Below, piece after piece: positions 46,501-57,019 of a stretch of 64,000 bases of DNA. The DNA lies in assembly GCA_947179155.2 (NCBI GenBank), contig OX359280.1:44067055-44131054 (forward strand), read 5' to 3'. Both the position numbers and the translations under genes were made by a program. The DNA is from Hedera helix (Eukaryota; Streptophyta; Magnoliopsida; Apiales; Araliaceae). The first letter of the stretch is position 1. The number at the start of each line of letters is the position of its first letter. The notes beneath the pieces were generated by a model that did no database searches, was not told the origin of the DNA, and worked only from the letters and a program-made list of their open reading frames with translations.

Positions 46501-49500
46501 GTACTCCAAAAGCATGAATGAACATTTAGAACATCTACAATACATTTTTGCGATCATGAGGAAGCACCAACTGGAGCAAATGTGAGTTCGTTTCTATCAA
46601 GGTGACTTATTTGGGGCACATAATATCCAATAAAGGAGTAGCAATAGATCCTAGCAAAGTTGAGCACATGCTAACATGACCTATTCCTACAACAGTCAAA
46701 GGCAGATTCCTTGGACTCATTGGTTACTACAGAAAATTTGTAGAAGGTTACGGTCACATTGCTAAACCATTAACCAAGCTCTTACAAAAAGATAGGTTCA
46801 ACTGGATTAAAGAAGCAATTACTGCATTTAAAATATTGAAGAGGGCCATGACAAAAACCCCAGTCCTAACACTACCTAATTTTAATAAGGAATTTACCGT
46901 GGAAACTAATGCATCTAACTCAGGAATAGAAGTTGTCCTTATTCAAGAAGGGAACCTGTGGCATTTTTCAGTAAGGCATTAGGATCAAAAAGCCAGAATA
47001 TGTCAGTTTACGATAAGGAGCTAATGGCAGTTGTTACCGCAGTGCAAAAAGGTCCCCTTATCTTATGACTTATGAGTAAACACTTTCCCATCAAAACTAA
47101 TCACAGGTCGTTGAAGTATTTTTTGGAGCAAAATATGGTCAATCTCCTACAACAAAATTGGTTAAGTAAGTTGTTGGGTTACAATTACACCATTGTGTAC
47201 AAAAAGGGAAAGAAAATGTAATAGCTGATGATCTTTCCAGAATGTATGAAGGCAGTACTAAAGAGGGCACTACAGCAATCCATGAAGACATGGAACATTT
47301 TGAAGAGAAAGTTAATGTCAAAACTGATATTGATGAAGAAGGGCATTAGTAGTAATATACTAATAGTATAAGGGTATTAATTAGTAACTGTGCATGTTCT
47401 GTGATTATGAGCAAAAAAATAGAGTGAGTTAGAGGGGTATCTTTGTCTTTTATAAGCATATTAGTAGTCTATAAATATCTAGTGATGTAATAAAAATCCT
47501 AGGTTTGATAATATGAATGAAATTTGAATTGTGGGAGCTCTCTTGAGAGTAACCTTTGTTTCTCCCTCCCATTCTTATCCAACCTCAGCTTCTTCTCCAA
47601 GTTTTCTTCTAAATTAACCCTAAACTCTATTTCTATCATCTGCAACTCTTTTTATTTCAGGCATCTCAGGATCAACCCAAGGATCCTGACAAAGGTCATT
47701 GAATGCAGTAATCCATGGTTGTGATTAGCTTAATTTGAGATCTTCTTCATCCTAGAAGTCGCATACAAGTCCTTATCTCTTCATCTTCCACTAAGAAATC
47801 ATGGCTTGATATATATACACGTGTACACACACACACATATATATAGTTATATACATATACGTATGATATTATAATAAAGATGAGGGTGTACTTTAAATAT
47901 TTGATAAAATGTCACGTAGAATAATTTTCAAAGTCTTCTCTATTATGTCTATCTGTTTATCCTTTAGCAAGTATAGATAGAGAGACTCAAAAAGTAGAGT
48001 TTTAAAGTTTTTATATTGAATTTATTAAGAATTCTGAGAAGAAAAATCTTATAATATTTTGGCTTTGCTGAGTTCCAGATAGAAAATTTGATCAAAGATT
48101 CAATCTTTTTGGTAATATCCATGTTACTTTTTGTCATCATAAGCAAATTTGCAAGTTGAATTTCTTGTTGTCATGGCAATCAGGATTAAGGGCCAATATT
48201 TGGGAAGGAATGACAAAGAAAGAAAAAAATAAAGATGATAATTTATATCTATAAAAGGGTAAAACAGTCTTTGCTTATATAATTTAATGGAGTTAAGACA
48301 GAATGGTATGTTGCATTTACCCTCAAGACTTTAGGTGTTTATATGTCACCTTTTGAAACTTAAGCGGTGATGTGCAAAAACGTGTAAACCTCGAGTGGTA
48401 AAATGAAATTTTATAATAAAAAGAAAAAAGAGGAGTCGGGTCAGGTTGCTTGTAGGCATGATTTTTTGTTCATAAAATACGACTTAAATAGATACAAGTA
48501 GTAACTTAAGATTGCATAAGTGACAACCATTTTAACGATTTATTATGACAGCACAATTACAACAGCTAACAATTGTAAAGTCCCAAGTTAATTACATTGC
48601 AACTTGCCTGTTGTAGTAATTGAGGTAACTCGTGAGATCTTAATGGAACTTCATTGTTTGCGATTGCATGATCAATACCTCTGTATTTATGAATAGAAAA
48701 TATTATCAGAATGAGAGAGGGCAGGGAAATGTGCACACAACAAGCAGAAATATTTTAAAATTTAATATCTAGACAAATGAAATACTTTAAAATACCCACA
48801 AAGTCAATCAAGGTAAATAAATGGAGTAGTTAAGCAGCAGAAAGCATTGTGAATATTAAAAATGCTTGCATAGAGCTTTTCTAAATCATATACAATGTGA
48901 GAGATGAAGAGTCAGATTTAGAAACAAAAAAACAGTCAACATCATACTTCGACACTTAAAAAACTGAAATAAGAGGAAACTAATATAGTAGCAATATATA
49001 AACCACGAATCAGAAACAAAAGAAGCAAAATAAGGATGTGCAACGTACAAGTTTTTCATATATGTAATGCATGCAATGCCATACATGATGCATACAAATT
49101 CAAAGCTAAATGACATAAATGAATAGAATGTGACAAGGCAGGAATTTTATTTTTCCAGTAAAATATCAGTTCTTGTTTCTTGCCTCGTTGGTATCATATG
49201 CTTATCCACAATTGCCTTTCAACATAACCTTTACGAAGTTACTTCATCAGTAAAAAAGTTGTTCTTTACTGAATAATGGTGCCCAACCCAGAATTTTAAC
49301 ATGTTTTTTCTCTCTATTTAGGTAAGGGGCACACGAAAGGAGGTAGACCTTCGAGAACAAATATTGGACAGGAAAAAAAAGAAGATTTCCATATTTTTCA
49401 GCTCTCAGAAGGTGGTCCATTTCTAGTGATTTAGTGATGGCAATTTCCAGTTAACCCCCCCCCCCCCCCCCCCCCCCCCCTCACACACACTGACACACAC

Positions 49501-50942
49501 CCCATCCAATTAGTAGTGAACTCAACTTATGCAACAACTTAAGTTTTGGTTGGTTTGGTTAGTAGGATCTAACCACCGATTGCAAGTTTCCAACTACTCT
49601 AAATAACGAGCCACCCTGAGTTATATATAGGGTAGTGTTATGGCAGGAACTATTCGCCAATGGCCACCAAGCATGCCAAAATACTATTTTAATCAGGTAA
49701 TGTTAGTGGATAGTGGTATTACATATTAGTATTTTATTCTGTATTGCAAATATAATCACTACATCGAGACTGTAAAAAAAATCACCAAACTACTAGTTCC
49801 AAGAGAATTACCAGTTTGTCCAACCTTCACTAGACATTTAATAGATATTAAATCAAATAATCAATTCAAAAATACAGGGAAAGAAAAGTAAACAAGTAAG
49901 AATAGGTTGTGAACTTTCCACCAAATCACTTCATCATAAATATATCTTCATAGATAATATATCTTCAGAGAGTACTACAGAAAGAAAAGAAAAAAATCAA
50001 ACAAAAAACAAATCTCTTTAAGCCCTCTTGCTCTTAAATACTCATTCAGAGTGACCATTTGTCTAAGAAAAAAAAATCTAAAAAGCAGCTCACATTTTTT
50101 ATAGTAGTATAAATAACACATTATTTTGAAGTTTACAATCCAATTCCATCACCATACAGTCAAAAGCCAAATAAATTTAGGGATAAACATAAAATTAAAA
50201 TATTGTTAAAAAATTATAAATTTTATAAATAAATTTTTTTGTGAAATAGAAATAATATTTAATAATCCTTCACCTAAAAAAGGAGAGTAATATTTAATAC
50301 TCCTTCACCTCAAAAGTAGTGTTATATAATCTATTTTATTTATAAAATTTTAAAATTTAAAATTGAAGTGAATTTATTTAATTTTAAATAAATTTATTTA
50401 TAAATTAAATAAAATTAGATTAAAATTTAAATTTAAATTTTAAGATTTTAAAAATTAATTAGCTATCAAAGTAAAATGAGACTCCTATTTTTAATTGCTT
50501 TTCACGTGTGTAAATGCCACCATCTGGTAATTATATATAGGGAAAAAAACAATAACAAATTCTAGATACACATTTCAAAAAATTTTGAATATAAATTTCT
50601 AGAAACACACAAAAGAAACCTGGCCAAGGAAAAGCAAAGGTCGCGTAAAACGGCTGGCTCGTTTAATCGGCCGAACCGATTATACAACGACAGTAGATTA
50701 ATCACAGTTCCAACAAGCTTCGACGGCACATCGATCGGAGCGACGGCGCCAGCGCCTGTGTTCTCAGCGTTCATACTCTCCGGTAAACAAGTACTTCTGT
50801 TTGATGGCACGTCGATCGGAGCGCCAGCGCCAGAGCCGGTGTTCTCGACCTCCATACTCTCATACGTAGGTGCAGAAGTACTTTTGTTTGACGTAAGTTC
50901 AATCGGAGCCTTGTGGCCGGAGCCGGTGTTCTTAGCTGCCAT
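34509..50942 (-). CDS. PIAL2: PIAL1/2-like E3 SUMO-protein ligase (SP-RING)
   Basis: PIAL proteins promote SUMO chain formation in the nucleus and associate with MOM1-type silencing complexes. Exons: 50942-50620, 48680-48608, 40769-40704, 40353-40288, 40169-40090, 39892-39841, 39755-39684, 39011-38944, 38856-38808, 38685-38601, 38505-38404, 38258-38216, 37992-37941, 37068-36952, 36881-36105, 35114-34509. They sum to 2631 nt in one frame (876 residues). LCFSLARGIDHAIANNEVP spans the exon 1-2 junction and matches the family N terminus. The SP-RING lies at about residues 356-411: CPI, RMRTPVKGHRCKH, CFDYENF, WRCPLC and CCPDIRIDQN. The long tail ends with GWRPTGRMRGSLQGEAYSE, conserved in PIAL2. 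Introns 2 and 14 use GC donors (CAG|GCAAGT, AAG|GCAAGT). Exons 1 and 15 carry in-frame tandem repeats. Intron 2 (7.8 kb) holds nested transposons. PIAL1 is the alternative name. Confidence 0.9.
36263..36418 (-). repeat. In-frame 78-bp tandem duplication in PIAL-like exon 15
   Basis: Two adjacent 78-bp units encode near-identical 26-residue blocks containing QPWLYQ, AFNPIGASAATS and QADR. Differences are few, so the duplication is fairly recent or kept alike by conversion. It falls in the disordered tail, outside the SP-RING. Confidence 0.9.
37252..37550. mobile_element. Stowaway MITE in PIAL-like intron 13
   Basis: The left end CTCCCTCTATTCCAAAATT and the right end, reverse-complemented CCTCCGTACCAAAATTAGAG, match the classic Stowaway terminus. 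The element is about 300 bp with no coding capacity and internal copies of the terminal motif. TA is seen at the left flank; the right flank copy is less clear. Confidence 0.7.
42855..45803 (+). mobile_element. Ty3/gypsy chromovirus remnant A: gag-PR, INT-chromodomain, LTR
   Basis: The 5' end is truncated inside gag, with no 5' LTR. Order seen: gag segment (42870-43170); zinc knuckle with ligands C, C, H, C (43387-43430); protease core LIDGGSS (43636); a short pre-RT segment ending 43925; then directly the integrase zinc-binding and catalytic regions (about 44100-44800, with DFITGLPNSKG and STSYHPQSDG); a linker; a chromodomain-like segment (about 45118-45400); a purine-rich tract near 45460; and an LTR-like region with TATA box (about 45471-45803). 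Reverse transcriptase and RNase H are absent from their normal place between protease and integrase. Several in-frame stops make it non-functional. Confidence 0.85.
45830..47720 (+). mobile_element. Ty3/gypsy remnant B: reverse transcriptase-RNase H plus LTR-like region
   Basis: Read on the plus strand with several frame changes. The reverse transcriptase N-terminal half is clear at 46109-46360 (VKKKDSSWRFCVDYRKLNS, then SKLDLRAGYHQ). The palm region follows with a decayed ILVYSKS (about 46495). RNase H and its tail run to about 47250, with YNYTIVYKKGKENVIADDLS. There is no integrase; coding similarity stops near 47345. The next 375 bp have an LTR-like layout with 'gtctataaatatc', also found in remnant A's LTR, so the two LTRs are related but diverged. 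It supplies exactly the domains that remnant A lacks. Confidence 0.8.
49455..49480. repeat. (C)26 tract in PIAL-like intron 1
   Basis: An uninterrupted run of 26 C followed by a CA-rich stretch. It is hard to sequence and its length should be treated as approximate. Confidence 0.9.
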
Positions 50943-50972
50943 TCTCTCAGGTGTAGAAGTACTGTCGTTTTC
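50712..50972 (-). repeat. Three diverged ~85-bp tandem units spanning PIAL-like exon 1
   Basis: Each unit encodes a variant of NTGSG, then AP(I), then SN/ST and a Met-containing spacer: KNTGSGHKAPIELTSNKST, ENTGSGAGAPIDVPSNRST and ENTGAGAVAPIDVPS. At DNA level each unit ends with a 'gaagtact' block and that block continues upstream of the ATG. The expansion forms most of the first 85 residues. Confidence 0.85.
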
Positions 50973-51027
50973 AGTGTTTCTGTACCTTGGTTTTCCCTCC
51001 TTTGTATTCTCTCTCCTCCCTTCAAAT

Positions 51028-51325
51028 ATAGTACTCCCTTCTTTTTATTTTATAAGTCGTTTCAACCTTATTAAGAAATTTTATTAATTTTAATATTAAA
51101 TAATTAATATTAATTTAAAATTTTATTATTATTTATTTATTAATTTTTTTTCTTTTTTTAATTATTCTATTTATTTAAAAACAAAAAAAATAATTAATTT
51201 TTTTCTTCTATATATATCTAAAACGTTTTATATTATAAAAAAAAAAAATTCTAAAACATTTTATATAATAAAAAAAAAATTTCTAAAACATCTTATATAA
51301 TAAAAAGAAGCAACTAATACTCTAG
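51028..51325. mobile_element. Stowaway-like MITE next to the PIAL-like promoter
   Basis: The left end 'actcccttctttttatttta' and the reverse complement of the right end, 'gcttctttttattatataag', form inverted ends, continuing to 'gtcgttt' and 'gatgttt'. Near the right end are three direct copies of 'ctaaaacgttttatataata'-like units. It starts only about 85 bp upstream of the PIAL-like start codon. Confidence 0.6.
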
Positions 51326-51352
51326 AAAAAGTCTCATTCTTAAAATTTACGA

Positions 51353-53790
51353 ATCTCTTTGTTATAAAGCCTCCGACTTTTTTTAACAAATTATTTTTAT
51401 TTAATTGGGTCACATTTTATAATAAAAAATTATTTAAATTAATAAAATAGTGATAAAAGAAAAAAAAAAAACTCTTTAATTTATCAAATAATCATCTACT
51501 TAGGTTATTTTACACGATTTATCTTTTTTATTTTCATCCAAATTAATTTTTATTTACCTTTCTTTCTCTTTTTAACCAACAAGAAAAACATCTTTCTATT
51601 TATCTACTTCTTTCAGGGTTTTACCACGACCCCACCATAATATTGCATAACACTCTCAGTTCTAATTCTTATACCATGTTCATCAAATAAGTAATTACGT
51701 CTTTTTTATCCTTTAGCATTTTTTCATTTTCTTATTATTATTAATTTTATTTTTCTTACTTTCTCTATATTATGGATTTTTTTAACTTCCTTAGAATTAG
51801 ATTATTATACTATCTAGAATTGTCAATATATTTTTTGTGAATTATAAAAAAAAAATATGACTTGTTTTTAAAGTTTCTGAAAAGTATGTAAAAGTGTTTA
51901 ATTACATTAAAATTAAATTTTGGCCAATATTAAAAAAATACTACTATTTTATGTTCAATATTATTTAATATTTTTACTAATTATTTCACACGCATTGCGT
52001 GTGTCTCATCGACTGATATTAATAATTTGTTTATGTTACATGTATACTAAAAATAATAAAATTCTTAGTTTAGTAATGTAGCATGATAATAATTTTAAAA
52101 TGAGAAATGTAATGACGTTCGTTGATTTATACTATTATCACTGTAAATAGTTTCTTATCATAAAAAAATATATAAATGAGACTCTTTTAATAAATAAATA
52201 AAACTAAATGTCTTTAGGTATTTTTTATTCAAAATAGATAATTGCACTTCGGTTCTTACTTACCATTTGTACTATTTAAATCGTAAAAGATAAAGCGCAT
52301 TATTAGTTATCACAAATTGTAAAAAATAAAGCGCATTAATCATTTTTTTTTCCCTGGTAATAAGTGTCTGGGAGGGAGTCAAATTCAAATTTATGAGCGA
52401 AAAAATATTATAAAAACAAAATAATAATAATAGTTGGCTTAAATCTCTCACTTACTCATTAATATATCTTATTATAAAGCTTTTGTCTTGTCTTTTTTTA
52501 CGGTTATTTTAGTGTAATTGGTTCAATTTTATGATAAGAAGAATTATATTCAAATTGATTCTTTAGCGATCAGAGTGGCAACCAATCACCCCGTTTTTTC
52601 CCAAATTTTGACATTAATGGGTCGGTGGGATAGGAAACCAAAATATGAGAGATTTTTATACTGTCAAGACGATCGATCGTCACTCTAATCGTCATTCTCG
52701 GTCACTCTAGAATATTTAATTGGTGAAATAGTGACTAGAGAAAAAAATAAATAAGCTGTCAAATAACCACTCACTTTGGCCACTTGACAAAGGTTTATCT
52801 TTTCAGTTTTCACCCAAATCAATTTTTATTTATCCTTATCTCTCATTTTTACCAACAAGAAAAATCTCTTTTTGTTTCTCTTTGCCTTCATGATATCACT
52901 ACGACACCACCATATTTATTTGAATTTTTTTATTCACCATATATCACAATCTTCACCGGATGTTCCATTGCACTCTCAATTTCAATTCTTATACCATGTT
53001 CATAAAGTAAGCACTGCGTCTTTTTTATTCTCTATCATTTTTTCTTTTTTATTTTCTTACTATTATTAATTTTATATTTCTTACTTTCTTTATATTCCGA
53101 TTTTTTTTTTAAAAAATTCTTTACAATTAGATTACTATGCTATCTAGAATTATCAATATGTTTTTGTGAATTATAAAAAAATATTATTTATTTTCAAAGT
53201 TTGTGATTAGCTTGTTAAAGTATTTTATATCATTAAAATTAAAATTTTGGTCAATATTATAGAAAGACTACTATTTTATATTCAATATTATATAATATTT
53301 TTACTAATGACTCATCGAGTAGTATTAATAATTTGTTTATGTCACGTGTATACTAAAAATAATAAAATTCTTAGTTTAGTAATATAATAGGTTAATAAAT
53401 TTAAAACAATCAATTTAATGATATTTCATTAATTTATACTATTATCACTGTAAATAGATTTTTATCATAAAGAAAAAATTACAAATGAAAATCTTTTTAG
53501 GAATCGAATTAAATAGAAATAAATATTTTTAGGTATTTTTACTCGAAATAGATAATTACATTTCGTTCTTACCATTTGTGCTATTTAAATTGTAAAAAAT
53601 AAAACGCATTATCAGTTACCACAAATCGTAAAAAAATAAAGTGCATTTATCATTTTCCTTTTTCGATAATAAATGTATTGAAGAGGAATCGGATTCAAAT
53701 TTATGAGAGAAAAATGAAAAAATAAAATAATAATAATACTAATAATTGGCTTAAATCTCTTACTCATTAATATTTACATAAAGTAGTTAA
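51353..53790 (+). repeat. Two adjacent diverged copies of a ~1.1-1.3-kb unit
   Basis: Copy 1 (about 51353-52467) and copy 2 (about 52468-53790) share long stretches in the same order, for example 'cttataccatgttcat' at 51669 and 52989, 'gtatactaaaaataataaa' near 52042 and 53347, and 'ttcaaatttatgag' near their ends. Both start with a 'ttataaagc' motif. Copy 2 carries roughly 200 extra bases near its start (about 52560-52770). Copy 1 has the palindrome CACACGCATTGCGTGTG (51987-52003). There is no coding capacity. Tandem Helitron-like copies are one reading; the family is not established. Confidence 0.7.
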
Positions 53791-54860
53791 AATAAAATAA
53801 AAAAGTATAATATTTAGTATAAAATTAGGGTTTGCGTGGTATGAAATGCAAATGTAATTCTTCTGCATGTAGCATTTTCTACGCTCGATCGAAGTGATCC
53901 TATAAGCGCATATGAGTCCCGAGGCTTTTCGCTATTCAAATTGTATTTTATTTGTACATATAGAAGTAATGTATCATTCTAAATTGAAAAAAACGTTTAT
54001 TCAATAACAAATTCATAAGCTTTTTAGTATTTAAATTGTATTTTTTCCCGCTATATACGTATCATATGAATATGGACAAAATAATCAATTTGTATATTAA
54101 AATAAATTTTCCCCGACCATAGGGGTAACACTGTATGCCTTTGACATATATATTTGATACATGGATTGAGTTGAAAGCGGAGTAATTTACGACCGAATAT
54201 GAGTTTTTGATGGTAAATGTCAAACGGGTGTAACTTTTGATCCAAAAAAAGTTGCGGAATCCATAATACACTAAATCGAAATAAGCGACGAACTCTACAA
54301 GACTAATTGCCTTTAAACATGATGTATGCCGTTTAAAACCCAAAAAATACCTATTTCAAGTAGTCATATCGTCAGTCAAATTTTTGGTCAAATTTCAGAA
54401 TATTTTTTAAATTTTAATATTTCATTATTATCTTTTCTAATTATGATTAGAAAGTGTTTTAGACTATAATTATATCATCTTAAGGTATTGAGAGTATTCT
54501 TTTCACAATTATTATCAATATTATTGTGTTTTCTCCTATAATTTTTTTTACATTCCTTTTTGCTTAAAAAATTATTATTTTATTTACCTTTGTATCAGTA
54601 GACTAAGCTAACCTCAATAATCCGCAACGTCAATATTTTAATGTACAAACTAAGTTTAGCTACTTAAAGTTTATTATAATCAAAATTGATCGGGGAACAA
54701 TTTTCAAAACATTAAAATATTAACTATCGCATTATAAAAATTAAAACTTCAACATGAATATTGGAATTTGGTGTCTAACATGCGGGAAAGTTTCGCAATT
54801 TACACCTATTTATGTGGATATGAGCAACATTTTGCCCGGTCCAACCCAAGCTCCCTCTCC

Positions 54861-54867
54861 TATATAT
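54861..54867 (+). promoter_or_regulatory. TATA box of the LEA14-like gene
   Basis: TATATAT lies 117 bp before the start codon, followed by a CT-rich leader (about 54926-54940), the common arrangement for plant genes. Confidence 0.6.
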
Positions 54868-54977
54868 CTAGAGACAAACCCATTACACATCAATGTATTT
54901 TCGCGAAGGATTCAGAATATTTTTCCTCTCTCTCTCTCTGTTAAGAAAGGTTGTTTGATCTGTAAAAGGAAATTAAA

Positions 54978-57014
54978 ATGGCGGGTTTGATGGATAAGGC
55001 GAAGAATTACGTGACGGAGAAGGTGGCGGAGATGAAGAAACCGGAGGCGACGGTGAAGGACGTGGATCTGAAAGACGTGAGCCGTCAGTGCATTACTTAC
55101 AACGCTAAGGTTTCCGTCGTCAATCCGTACAGTACCTCTATTCCCATCTGTGAGATCTCTTACACCCTTAAAAGTGCCGACAGGTAAATTCATTTCCATC
55201 CATTTCTTTCCATGCACAATCCATATGTGGATATCGAAATTTAATACTCATTTTTAATTTATGATTGGCGGCCTGTTTAATTAATGTCTTTAATTATATA
55301 TAGACATTCATGTAGTTCTTTTGGATTGTATAAATATTTATATGCTTATATACTTATTTATTTGATAAGTAAGGTTAATATATATGGGGTTGATCGTAAC
55401 CACAACGTCCAACATATAATTATATGTCTGCCAATTTTTATTTAATCGTCAGATATGTAAATATGTCAGATATGTAAATATATCATACGTTTGGCTAGTA
55501 ATTAATCGTGGTTATGGATAAGCTCTATATAATTATATATACATATAGATTGATTATGAGCTAAGGTGAAATTAAATTGGTTATTCTGAACCATATATAG
55601 TTTGTTATGGCTACATATTTTATAAGCATCTAGGACAAAACCAATATAAAAATAATAAGATTTAATTAATCTTTTAAATAAAGTCATTGTGGAAAATTCT
55701 TGGTAGTTAGAGTATTCAGTTATACGGGGTTAGATCAATATGTTGGTGATGTCTTTCTTTTTGTTTCACCCCTTTTCTTTTAAGGATCATCACAACTCAC
55801 AGGGACATCAAACATCTTTTACTTCTCAAACTGAATTGAACTTGGGCTCGGATTCTTCTTTGTTTCAAGGAAAATAGTTTGGAGTTATTTTATCATAAGG
55901 AATCATCTGGTATGCAACAGTCAGAGAGTTAGAATGTGAAAATTCATTTTTATTTTGATGAATTTTGGTTTTTATATATCCTCAATGATCAATAAAAGAA
56001 CATCAAATGTAGGTTTGGTAACTATAAATAAAGATTCCTGAACAATATTCTTGACATATTCCAAAGTCTTAAATGTGAATATTTGAGATTTTAGTGCATC
56101 TGCGTACTTAACCAAGCATAAGAAGGAAACAACTATTTGACTCCAAAATGAGGGGAAGTTAATTCTCAACATAATAAGATTAAACGGGCATTAAACTTTC
56201 ACATGATTCCTGTTGATCATGCCAACAACTTGAAAATGCCTAAACGTCTTTATGAAATTGTTCTTAGTAAAACACCTTGAAACAAACTGAGTTTTAGATC
56301 ATCATATTTAGTCTTTCTTACAAATAATGAGTGGGAAATGGGCTATAAAATTGTTAACACACAATGGTGCTTGATTAATCTTCGCATTGTTGACAGTATA
56401 CACGCTCCTATACCCCCCCTCCCCTCTCCCGAAGCAATCTTTAACTTATATTAATATCCTTTTAGAAACTTAAACATTGCTAATGGTTTACGGTTACTTT
56501 CCTACTGTCTAGTTTTATATTAACATCAAACACAGTGCTCCTATAGTTACAATAGTATTTACAACACATCTTATTGTAAGCATATGACAAGGGAGTAGGA
56601 CCAGTAATTATTTAAGGTAAAAATTTGTTAATGGCCTCTAATTTGAGGTAATTAAATTCCTATGTTGTTTCCTTAAAAGTCAAAGGAGGACATCTAATTT
56701 GGGATAGAGACATGTGCATACTGTTAAAATTAATTTGTGTTGGTGGGTTGTTTTTAAGGGAGATTGCCTCTGGAACCATTCCAGACCCAGGGTCACTGAA
56801 GGGAAACGACACGACAATGCTGGATGTCGGATTGAAGGTGCCACACAGTGTGCTGGTGAGCTTGGTAAGAGACATTGGTGCAGATTGGGACATCGACTAT
56901 GATCTGGGGATTATTCTTATTGTTGATCTCCCTGTTTTTGGAAATATAAACATTCCAATCTCCAGCAAAGGCGAGATCAAGCTCCCTAAGGTCTCTGACT
57001 TGTGGACTAAATGA
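54978..57014 (+). CDS. LEA14-type late embryogenesis abundant protein (LEA_2 family)
   Basis: A small, soluble, presumably cytosolic stress protein of the LEA_2 group, which has a folded WHy-type beta-sandwich unlike most LEA proteins. Exons 54978-55183 and 56759-57014 join to 462 nt (153 residues), with one 1.6-kb GT-AG intron splitting an Arg codon. The sequence begins MAGLMDKAKNYVTEKVAEMK, then DVDLKDVSRQCITYNAKVSV, NPYSTSIPICEISYTLKSA, and after the intron IPDPGSLKGNDTTMLDV, the DIGADWDIDYDL core and IPISSKGEIKLPKVSDLW. It is closer to the Arabidopsis At2g46140 product than to LEA14/LSR3 from memory. Length equals that family's usual 150-odd residues. No break was seen. Stress induction is expected from the family; no strong ABRE was noticed in the immediate promoter. 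Confidence 0.95.
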
Positions 57015-57019
57015 TAATG

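Larger units (their letters stand above)
41252..48430 (+). mobile_element. Degenerate Mutator-like element (MULE) in PIAL-like intron 2
   Basis: The outer ends form an inverted repeat of about 90 bp, around 75 per cent alike: left at about 41252-41345, right at about 48330-48430. Both contain 'tttgcacatcacc' and 'gtttcaaaag'. Inside the left part, about 42385-42540 reads as decayed plus-strand coding with MLDLIKIAGLLSYNECVTF, then GLNYLL and ELAKCIPEHHEVE, the pattern of the N-terminal domain of plant MULE transposases, followed by an acidic Asp/Glu/Asn-rich region (42590-42850). No catalytic domain remains. The rest is occupied by Ty3/gypsy pieces. Target duplications were not found with certainty. 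Confidence 0.65.
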
